From an uncultured Bacillus sp. (lineage in GTDB: Bacteria; Bacillota; Bacilli; Bacillales; Cytobacillaceae), in contig CALGSR010000336.1 of the NCBI GenBank assembly GCA_937902115.1, forward strand, positions 1 through 6,693: a stretch of 6,693 nt of DNA, given 5' to 3'. Shown here piece after piece: positions 1 through 5,189 of the stretch. The notes below the pieces were generated by a model. It was given only the letters and a program-made list of their open reading frames with translations, had not been told where the DNA came from and ran no database searches. Numbering within the stretch: the first letter of the stretch is position 1; each line of letters begins with the position of its first letter. A program made the translations under genes and the position numbers.

Positions 1-33
1 AAGAAAATCGGATATTCTTTTATTATTCTATCG

Positions 34-66
34 AAAAAAAAAGCAGGCACCGTTTAGTGCCTGTTT
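34..66 (-). terminator. Rho-independent terminator of the AOR operon
   Basis: Read on the minus strand, the arms CAGGCAC and GTGCCTG (plus 57-63 and 44-50) form a perfect 7-bp GC-rich stem around a 6-base loop. G·U and A-U pairs extend it outward to about 10 bp, and a run of nine T follows (plus 34-42). It begins about 50 bases past the AOR stop codon, so it ends the three-gene operon. The remaining bases 1-33 show nothing I can identify. Confidence 0.9.
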
Positions 67-113
67 CCATAAATGATATGTTAATCTTATTCCTTGGGAT
101 AGAGGATAAGAGA

Positions 114-2186
114 TTAAGCTTTTCCCAGTTTTTTATTTTTTTCTAATTCATCAGCAACAATTTTTAAGCCTACTTCTTCAAGTGCTTTTCTGGTTGGCCA
201 TCCAGTTTCCGGATTCCACCCCTCAAACTTGTAGTATTTCGTTTTCCATTCTTCAAATTTAACTCGATCAACTTTTCTTCCAAAAAGATTGATGTATTCC
301 CATTTTCCATTAACCTTCCCTGGCATATAATACCCTTTGAAAAACCCACCACTTTCATAAGGAACTTCATAGATATACTCAGCATAACGAACCATATCTC
401 GATGACGCCCTTGTAATGTCCAGATTGCATTATCTAGATACCAGATTTTTCTGCCGATCTCTATTCCATCAACATATGTTAAATTTCCACCTGTGATAGC
501 ATTTAGGAATTTCGGTTCTCCCTCTTCTCCAGAAAGCCCACGGTTATCAGGTCTATTACCATTATATAAATTTGGCCAGCGCCAATCACAGAATAAAGCT
601 GATTGTAACCAAAACCTTGAATACCATCGTTGCCAGGCGACTAGCTTAACAAAATTTTCAGAGTACATATTTTCGGTACTATAATCTAGCATGTCTGGGT
701 TATTCTCGAACGGTGCCAATTTTTCCGAAGCAAGTTTTGCATATTCCTCAGCAGAAAGATAAGGCTTTTTACCTGCATCTATATCCGCGTTAGCGACCCA
801 ATAAATATTGTTAAAGGCATGCTCATTCATATCACGTTCGGCTAAAATAGAACCGTAACCCCACTCTACCTCTGTTCGAGGGTCATAACCATGTTCAGGA
901 TAACCCCAGTAAGGGAACAGTAAATCTCCAGTTCTATGATCCTCCTCTAATCTCCCCCACCGCTCTGCTGCTCTAACAAATCCTTCTGCCATATCGTCAC
1001 CTATACCTTCTCGATAGGCTATCATATTTAAAAGCTTTTCACTAAATTCCTCTGTCCCCATTTGTTCAAAGTTCAAAGGACAGTCTATTTCTTTACCAGG
1101 GCCCAAGACCCCCTTCTTATATAACTTTTCAAGGTATGGTAACCCTTCATAAAGTTCATAAGCATTGATTCCAAGCTTCTGAATTAAATCCATGGAAATC
1201 CAATTGACCTTGGTTTTCTTACCAAATTTATTTACATTTTGCCTAGTATACCAAAGTGCCTCAATGCATGACGACTCGTTTCCATAACCATCTGCAAACC
1301 TTTCCCGACAACCTGCAATACATCCTAAGCAAGATTGCGGTCTACTTTCAACGTCAGGGTTACTACTAGTCGGGGCATGACCAAATGTCATGTGTCCATT
1401 CCATCCCTCAGTAGGATTTTCAATATTAAAAGCATAATTCTCTTTAGCGTGGATCCGTGCTTCAATTAGTGCATTTGGATCGGATGCTTCAACACTTCCA
1501 GTACCTATAATACTAATTGCTTTCAGATTTTTAGCACCCCATACACCTCCAAATCCACCCTGCCCTGCACCATTCCCAGCATCATGTATTAAACATGCAA
1601 CCCTACTTAAATTCTCACCTGCGGGACCCATTGTTAGTACGGCTGGTTTCTGAGTAGTTAAACCCTCATCCCTTCCAGAATTAAGGCCTTTCCAACCATC
1701 TTTTGAAAAGGAACTGTTTACATAATCCCATATCTCTTCTTGTGTTTTATATGTATCAAGTCCCCATAGATTTTGGGCATCCCTTATATTAACAGTGTTG
1801 TTTCTTACATCAATCCATACAGGTTTATCTGCTTTTCCTTCAATAACGATACCATCCCAGCCAGCATACTTCATCATCCCGGAAAATCTTCCTCCAAAAT
1901 TACTTCTAGTGTACCAACCAATTGGATACGACTGTAACCCAATACCAGTAACCTCACATCTCCCAGCTGCCGATGGAGTGATGGTACCGGATATTGGTGA
2001 ACCTATAATCGAAACGACATTTCCAGGATCAAAACCATCGATGGATTTGTCCTTACACAAGTCCCAGAATATGGCTGATGCAATTCCATGACCACCAACA
2101 TATTCTTCATATTTTTTTGTATCTATCGTACTAATTTTTCGTTCAGTCAAATTTACTCTTAAAATTTTTCCCTGATAACCTTTCAT
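114..2186 (-). CDS. AOR-family (tungsten/molybdenum bis-pterin) oxidoreductase, YdhV-like catalytic subunit
   Basis: A 690-residue aldehyde:ferredoxin oxidoreductase family protein. The start GYQGKILRVNLT, the SNFGGRFSGMMKYAGWDG segment (about 95-112) and the GAGQGGFGGVWGAKNLKAI segment (about 206-224) are family landmarks of the pterin-binding N-terminal domain. The [4Fe-4S] ligands are visible as C286-x2-C289-x3-C293, with the distal cysteine at C533. Family members oxidise aldehydes or related compounds, or run the reverse reaction, using a W or Mo bis-pyranopterin. At 690 residues it is longer than the roughly 605-residue Pyrococcus AOR and close in size to E. coli YdhV, a protein of uncertain function. 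It has no signal peptide or membrane helix of its own. It is last in the operon, 32 bases after the Tat-targeted ferredoxin gene, which argues for a membrane-bound respiratory complex and not a soluble enzyme. A GGGGAAAG sequence just upstream of the ATG serves as ribosome binding site. The family call is firm; the substrate and the choice of W or Mo are unknown. Confidence 0.93.
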   Translation of the reverse strand: MKGYQGKILRVNLTERKISTIDTKKYEEYVGGHGIASAIFWDLCKDKSIDGFDPGNVVSIIGSPISGTITPSAAGRCEVTGIGLQSYPIGWYTRSNFGGRFSGMMKYAGWDGIVIEGKADKPVWIDVRNNTVNIRDAQNLWGLDTYKTQEEIWDYVNSSFSKDGWKGLNSGRDEGLTTQKPAVLTMGPAGENLSRVACLIHDAGNGAGQGGFGGVWGAKNLKAISIIGTGSVEASDPNALIEARIHAKENYAFNIENPTEGWNGHMTFGHAPTSSNPDVESRPQSCLGCIAGCRERFADGYGNESSCIEALWYTRQNVNKFGKKTKVNWISMDLIQKLGINAYELYEGLPYLEKLYKKGVLGPGKEIDCPLNFEQMGTEEFSEKLLNMIAYREGIGDDMAEGFVRAAERWGRLEEDHRTGDLLFPYWGYPEHGYDPRTEVEWGYGSILAERDMNEHAFNNIYWVANADIDAGKKPYLSAEEYAKLASEKLAPFENNPDMLDYSTENMYSENFVKLVAWQRWYSRFWLQSALFCDWRWPNLYNGNRPDNRGLSGEEGEPKFLNAITGGNLTYVDGIEIGRKIWYLDNAIWTLQGRHRDMVRYAEYIYEVPYESGGFFKGYYMPGKVNGKWEYINLFGRKVDRVKFEEWKTKYYKFEGWNPETGWPTRKALEEVGLKIVADELEKNKKLGKA

Positions 2187-2218
2187 TCTTTCCCCAACCT
2201 TTCATTGTTGTTCAATTC

Positions 2219-2902
2219 TTAATTAACCGGCCAACCCAATTGTCCCCAAGCATCCTGCTGGCGTAAATTAACTTTATATCCTCCATCACCTGCTTGGGTT
2301 GGAATCTCATTAGTGAATTTGATCGCTGACGTTGGACATACCTTAACACACGCTTGTTGCCCATTTGATCCTCCTTTTTCATTCCAGAAAGGAGTGTCTA
2401 AACAAAGGTCACATTTGTGTGCATGTTTATCTTCATGATTCCATGACACATTGGAAGTTCCATATGGACAAGCTTCCATACAACGTTGACACCCTATACA
2501 TTTACCTTCAGATACGAGTCGTACGTTTCCATTTTTCCCATCAGCATGTAGTGCATTTGTTGGACATGCCGCCACACATGCTGCATATGTACATTGTCTA
2601 CATTGATCTATGCTCAAATCATATGGAAATGCTTTAAAGGAATTCTGTTGTATTTGAATTCTAGATAACGAAAGACTGTGTTTCCCATAATGAGCTAATG
2701 AACATATCATCATACAAGTAGAGCAACCTTGACATTTCTTCGTATCAACTAATAGGTAGCCTTCAGAAGCAGGTATTGCATAAACTTCATTTTCTAACCA
2801 TTTACCACCTGGAAACAAAGAACCCAAGCCTAATCCAATTAAGGAGGCACTACCTACTTTTAAAAAATCCCTTCTTGAGGTTTTTCTTGGCTCGTTTGCC
2901 AT
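2219..2902 (-). CDS. Tat-signal 4Fe-4S ferredoxin-type electron-transfer subunit (DmsB/FdnH/YdhY-like)
   Basis: A 227-residue iron-sulfur subunit. The N-terminus has a twin-arginine signal, SRRDFLKVG at residues 9-17, followed by a hydrophobic stretch (about 18-30). Sixteen cysteines in four groups would bind four [4Fe-4S] clusters: C57/60/63/67, C101/104/109/113, C135/138/141/145 and C164/167/185/189. This is the pattern of electron-wire subunits in DMSO reductase-type enzymes. It would pass electrons between the AOR subunit encoded just downstream and the membrane cytochrome encoded upstream. Because the Tat system moves folded proteins, this subunit is the likely carrier that takes the signal-less AOR across the membrane, and the uncleaved signal could also act as an anchor. 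The ATG at 2902 is well supported by AGAAGGGAGA, 8 bases upstream. The physical partner is inferred from gene order. Confidence 0.92.
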   Translation of the reverse strand: MANEPRKTSRRDFLKVGSASLIGLGLGSLFPGGKWLENEVYAIPASEGYLLVDTKKCQGCSTCMMICSLAHYGKHSLSLSRIQIQQNSFKAFPYDLSIDQCRQCTYAACVAACPTNALHADGKNGNVRLVSEGKCIGCQRCMEACPYGTSNVSWNHEDKHAHKCDLCLDTPFWNEKGGSNGQQACVKVCPTSAIKFTNEIPTQAGDGGYKVNLRQQDAWGQLGWPVN

Positions 2903-2964
2903 ATTATTAATCTCCCTTCTATCACTCCATCATTGCATCCTAGCGAATCTATTCAAATCAATAT

Positions 2965-2984
2965 AACTAGTTAACTTATAAGTT
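2965..2984. repeat. Overlapping perfect palindromes between operon genes
   Basis: AACTAGTT (2965-2972) is directly followed by AACTTATAAGTT (2973-2984), and the junction makes a third palindrome, AGTTAACT. They lie in the 131-base gap between the cytochrome gene and the ferredoxin gene, the largest gap in the operon. This could be a weak mRNA hairpin or a protein-binding dyad. There is no U-run after it in the direction of transcription, so it is not a standard terminator. Confidence 0.45.
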
Positions 2985-3033
2985 GTCGTTTTCCTATGTT
3001 TTATAAGCATCTCTGTTATATTGTCACAGCCAA

Positions 3034-3924
3034 TCACTGAACTTCTCTGATCTTTTCCTGTTTCTCATTCTGTTTTATTTCTTCATACCATTTTTCATGA
3101 TGAGTCTTTACATATTTTTCGGTAACTTTACCAGTAATCATCGAACGAAGCAGCGGCCAGGATGGCGGTATAATAGCAGCGGCAAAAACATGTGCCACTA
3201 ACATGAAAGCCATAAAAATGGCGAAAACTCCATGTAAAAAGGTCATGACACCCATTAATGCTTCTGGGAGCGACCAAATATGTGCTAATGTTTTAACTAT
3301 TCCAGTAAGGAGGATACCGCTGAGTCCAATCATCCACATTGGAAAAACGACCCTTTCAGCATATAAAAATTTCTCTTCTTTAGGGGCCTCCCCTTTTTTA
3401 AACAGCATATGTATATAATGTCCAATCATCCCTTTAAGATCGCCTTTCTTAGGCATCATATGCTTGAATTCTCCGGTGAAATAACCCTTTGTGATATAAT
3501 AGCTTGCTCCAAAAAAGAAGAATAGGATTCCAACAAAATGCATATTCATCGCAAAACCAATCTGTTCAGCACCCTGTATAGTTCTTGGTATGAATAGCGT
3601 GCCTAAGATAAAACCTGTGATAATTAATAAGACAATTCCCAAAGCATTGGACCAATGCTGGATAAACATAAATTCATCATGTCGTTCAACTTTTCCATCA
3701 ATGATTCTGTCTGAAACTTTTGAGTAGTTCAATGTACCGAGTAAAATCCCCAATAAGGCCGCTAGTGGTAAGGCTACTACTGCAGTATCGAACAATAGGT
3801 TATAAGTATTCATCCCTGCTCTGCCTGCACGTAAAACATATAATTGGCTGGCATCATAAGCCCAGTACGTAAAAGCAGCCAAAAGGGCCAATAACGCTAT
3901 AACAATCGGTAACCTCGTTCTCAT
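3034..3924 (-). CDS. Membrane cytochrome b subunit, formate dehydrogenase gamma / b561 type
   Basis: A 296-residue integral membrane protein, first gene of the operon. Hydrophobic segments lie at about 5-24, 45-65, 91-113, 123-145, 193-217 and 226-253. Candidate haem b ligands sit in or beside helices: H90 (IQHWS), H129 (MHFVG), H231 (LHGVF) and H245 (AHVFA), the pattern of two-haem cytochromes in FdnI/HyaC/thiosulfate reductase-like anchors. It would take electrons from the four-cluster ferredoxin and exchange them with membrane quinone. The C-terminal tail is charged (KWYEEIKQNEKQEK). Start choice: a GTG (3933) and ATGs at 3930 and 3924 are in frame. The AGAAAGG ribosome binding site lies only 1 and 4 bases from the first two but 10 bases from 3924, which is closest to normal for that part of the anti-SD match. 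Automated annotations may choose 3930. The family is clear, but the exact enzyme class follows from its neighbours. Confidence 0.88.
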   Translation of the reverse strand: MRTRLPIVIALLALLAAFTYWAYDASQLYVLRAGRAGMNTYNLLFDTAVVALPLAALLGILLGTLNYSKVSDRIIDGKVERHDEFMFIQHWSNALGIVLLIITGFILGTLFIPRTIQGAEQIGFAMNMHFVGILFFFFGASYYITKGYFTGEFKHMMPKKGDLKGMIGHYIHMLFKKGEAPKEEKFLYAERVVFPMWMIGLSGILLTGIVKTLAHIWSLPEALMGVMTFLHGVFAIFMAFMLVAHVFAAAIIPPSWPLLRSMITGKVTEKYVKTHHEKWYEEIKQNEKQEKIREVQ

Positions 3925-4037
3925 TTTCATCACACCTTTCTAAATAATTAATTCCAATTGGTTTGTAAAAAAAAAATTGATATTCCCTTATCTCAATGTC
4001 ATGAATCACTTTCAGCATTTCTCCTTTCCCTGCTGTA

Positions 4038-4066
4038 ATTATATTTGTGTCTAAATTCAGCAAACA
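4038..4066 (-). promoter_or_regulatory. Candidate promoter of the cytochrome-ferredoxin-AOR operon
   Basis: Read on the minus strand, a perfect TATAAT -10 box occupies 4043-4038. The hexamer 17 bases upstream is TGTTTG (4066-4061), a poor -35. This fits a promoter that needs an activator, or one recognised mainly by its -10. It sits just after the terminator of the preceding gene and about 110 bases before the cytochrome start, so the operon is probably its own transcription unit. Confidence 0.5.
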
Positions 4067-4070
4067 GAGG

Positions 4071-4142
4071 CAAAAAATAAAGACCAATGGCTTAATGTAA
4101 AAGGACATCTTTAATTCCCATTACATGCCATTGGTCTTTATT
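4071..4142 (-). terminator. Strong terminator after the DUF2294 gene
   Basis: A near-perfect inverted repeat: 4076-4091 pairs with 4127-4142 over 16 bp (core AAAGACCAATGGC with GCCATTGGTCTTT). After a 3-base bulge (4092-4094), ATGTAA (4095-4100) pairs with TTACAT (4121-4126), leaving a 20-base loop. On the minus strand the stem runs into TTTATTTTTTG, a proper U-rich tail. It lies about 43 bases past the DUF2294 stop codon and separates that gene from the AOR operon. Confidence 0.85.
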
Positions 4143-4185
4143 AGAGCAACAATTAAGTGTCTCCTCAAACTACCAATAATTGAAT

Positions 4186-4617
4186 TTATTTTATATCTAT
4201 TAACAATTGATCAAAAATCAAAACGTGTATCCAAACATCCATCGTTGATTCGAAGGTATAGGTTTGATAGATGCAATTTGCTCTCAGCTTCTCCTCAAAA
4301 TAATGCTGATTATCTTTGGCAAATTGTTTGAAAATTTTCATGCGGGATGCATTGATTATTTTCTTTCCATCCGGTGTTCGGGCAACAAACTTCTCGGGCT
4401 CTGTTAAAAAACCCTTTCCGCGGCATATTACAGCCTGCTCCCAGATCGTAATTTTCGTACTGTCGCTGCTTTTCCCAATTAACTCTTTGAAATATTTTTC
4501 TAAATGAATTTTAAACTCATGCTGTAGTTGTCTTTTTTGCTTTACTGTCAATATCCCATTATAAAGAATTGTGTCACTCGGAGTGTGCTGATAATTCATT
4601 CTCCCATAAGAATTCAT
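4186..4617 (-). CDS. DUF2294 (MpsC-like) family protein
   Basis: A 143-residue soluble protein whose central and C-terminal parts fit DUF2294: ITIWEQAVICRGKGFLTEPEK (about 56-76) matches the family's strand-turn 'G.LT..E' signature. A basic helical stretch follows (about 88-112), then a final strand segment, DVWIHVLIFDQL. One DUF2294 protein, MpsC, belongs to the staphylococcal MpsABC bicarbonate/dissolved-inorganic-carbon system; the biochemical role of other members is not settled. The start at 4617 is preferred because GGGGGGAG lies upstream. A longer reading from 4662 would put that purine-rich site inside the gene and add an unsupported 15-residue leader. It is transcribed away from the ModE-like gene across a complex control region and ends at its own terminator. 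No MpsA/MpsB partner lies in the window. The family call is moderate; function is unknown. Confidence 0.7.
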   Translation of the reverse strand: MNSYGRMNYQHTPSDTILYNGILTVKQKRQLQHEFKIHLEKYFKELIGKSSDSTKITIWEQAVICRGKGFLTEPEKFVARTPDGKKIINASRMKIFKQFAKDNQHYFEEKLRANCIYQTYTFESTMDVWIHVLIFDQLLIDIK

Positions 4618-4673
4618 TGTTTTTATCACTCCCCCCGCTGCTACAGCAAAGTAAAAACACATTACACCATCAG

Positions 4674-4714
4674 GTTAGTTCGAATACACCAATTTCAAAA
4701 TATTCGAGACTAAC
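4674..4714 (-). repeat. Inverted repeat in the leader of the DUF2294 gene
   Basis: GTTAGTTCGAATA (4674-4686) and TATTCGAGACTAAC (4701-4714) are reverse complements over 13 bp with one bulged G, around a 14-base spacer. It lies 57-97 bases upstream of the DUF2294 start and would be transcribed in its leader. It may be an operator dyad or an mRNA hairpin. No U-run follows on the minus strand, so it is not a simple terminator. Confidence 0.6.
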
Positions 4715-4742
4715 ATATACTTTCCTGTGCTGTGCAATAAAG

Positions 4743-4783
4743 ATATTTATCAGAGTGGGAAACCGCTTTCAATTGATAAATAT
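4743..4783 (-). promoter_or_regulatory. Catabolite-responsive element (cre) inside a perfect inverted repeat
   Basis: On the minus strand TTGAAAGCGGTTTCC (4772-4758) matches the CcpA cre consensus WTGNAANCGNWNNCW at 14 of 15 positions. It is framed by perfect 10-bp arms ATATTTATCA (4743-4752) and TGATAAATAT (4774-4783). The site is about 140-155 bases upstream of the DUF2294 start. If transcription starts near 4811 or 4943, the site lies within the transcribed leader, where CcpA usually represses by blocking elongation. This suggests carbon-source repression of the DUF2294 gene. Confidence 0.65.
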
Positions 4784-4929
4784 GAAAACAATCCCCCCAT
4801 CCTTCATTACCTGAATTTTTTTATTTCCCAATAATTTTTTTGCAATATTAAACACTTTATAACCATCGCGTAACATTCATCACTGAATTTGAATTTATTG
4901 TGCACATAATGTTCACTGTTTTTTCACTC

Positions 4930-4988
4930 TTCTTGTATACACATTTATCCTAATACGGAATTTCTTTTAACACAGCAACTTAAATCAC
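4930..4988 (-). promoter_or_regulatory. Upstream element A, repeated ahead of fdhD
   Basis: This block aligns without gaps to 6567-6625: 23 of 28 positions match in 4930-4957 and about 43 of 59 match overall. Shared words are TATCCTAATACG, ACAGC and AAATCAC. On the minus strand it reads as TTGCTG (4978-4973), 17 bases, TATTAG (4955-4950), which is promoter-like spacing. The palindrome TGTATACA (4934-4941) would sit just past +1. It points toward the DUF2294 gene and would give a leader of about 325 bases. It could instead be a binding site upstream of a closer promoter. Confidence 0.5.
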
Positions 4989-5001
4989 TAAAAATGAAAT
5001 A

Positions 5002-5030
5002 TTGCATAATGCATATTAATAGAATATGGT
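5002..5030 (+). promoter_or_regulatory. Weak promoter candidate for the modE-like gene
   Basis: TTGCAT (5002-5007), a 17-base spacer and TATGGT (5025-5030) precede the gene on its strand. The -35 overlaps the dyad TGCATAATGCA (5003-5013), which could serve as an autoregulatory site. The -10 is a modest match, and the surrounding AT-rich sequence offers rivals, such as TATACA at 5036-5041. Confidence 0.3.
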
Positions 5031-5082
5031 TAATTTATACATAAAATTTATAGGATTATTTCTGCTAACCTGTGACTTAACG

Positions 5083-5105
5083 GCCGGATCTGCGAAAGCA
5101 GCGGT
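5083..5105 (+). other. GNRA-capped hairpin in the modE-like leader
   Basis: CTGC-GAAA-GCAG (5090-5101) forms a 4-bp stem with a GAAA tetraloop. Below a 3-base bulge, GCCG (5083-5086) pairs with CGGT (5102-5105). CTGCT at 5062-5066 could instead pair with AGCAG at 5097-5101, so two mutually exclusive structures are possible in the 5' leader. This GC-rich patch stands out in AT-rich surroundings. I do not recognise it as a known riboswitch. Confidence 0.4.
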
Positions 5106-5173
5106 AAAATGATTCCATTACGATTCTTCTTAAATCCAGCCATTAATAGTATACTTATGTTTAAAGACACACA

Positions 5174-5181
5174 AGAGAGGG
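5174..5181 (+). promoter_or_regulatory. Ribosome binding site deciding the modE-like start
   Basis: AGAGAGGG stands 8 bases before the ATG at 5190. The reading frame is open back to an ATG at 5109, but that codon has no ribosome binding site, directly follows the GNRA hairpin, and would add 27 residues unlike the ModE family. Confidence 0.75.
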
Positions 5182-5189
5182 ATTCCATC

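Larger units (their letters stand above)
4618..5189. other. 572-bp divergent control region between DUF2294 gene and modE-like gene
   Basis: No convincing gene lies here. The short open frames have no ribosome binding site or recognisable residue pattern. Reading left to right it holds a leader dyad (4674-4714), a cre site nested in an inverted repeat (4743-4783), a minus-strand promoter candidate (TTGCAA at 4845-4840, 16-base spacer, TAAAAA at 4823-4818), the palindrome TGTGCACA (4899-4906), a block shared with the fdhD upstream region (4930-4988), a plus-strand promoter candidate (5002-5030) and a GNRA-capped hairpin (5083-5105). Confidence 0.7.

Noticed and set aside
493..2637. Open frames on the plus strand opposite the AOR and ferredoxin genes (for example 493-684, 1795-2091, 2365-2637)
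   Set aside because: They are antisense to strongly conserved family proteins, have no ribosome binding site and show no domain-like residue pattern.
3034..3924. Assigning the cytochrome to a true formate dehydrogenase
   Set aside because: The helix and histidine pattern is shared by several cytochrome b anchors, and the catalytic subunit in the same operon is AOR-family, not formate dehydrogenase.
3850..4018. Fusion of the upstream frame to the cytochrome by slippage on the ten-T run
   Set aside because: A one-base slip would enter the cytochrome frame, but a TAG stop lies just before the cytochrome start codons, so no fusion protein could form.
4618..4662. N-terminal extension of the DUF2294 protein from an ATG at 4662
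   Set aside because: It would place the GGGGGGAG ribosome binding site inside the gene, has no site of its own and adds residues outside the family domain.
4125..4814. Plus-strand frames across and beyond the DUF2294 gene (4125-4331, 4316-4507, 4528-4713, 4569-4814)
   Set aside because: They overlap the terminator, the DUF2294 gene or the cre/dyad region, have no ribosome binding site and have unnatural compositions.
4898..4916. Fnr- or Rex-type operator at TTGTGCACATAATGTTCAC
   Set aside because: It lacks the TGTGA-N6-TCACA (Fnr) and TTGTGAA-N4-TTCACAA (Rex) symmetry; only partial half-sites match.
5067..5110. Resemblance of GATCTG...CAGCGGTAAAATG to the 3' half of a TPP riboswitch
   Set aside because: The essential CUGAGA/ACCC half is absent upstream and the gene is unrelated to thiamine, so the likeness is probably chance.
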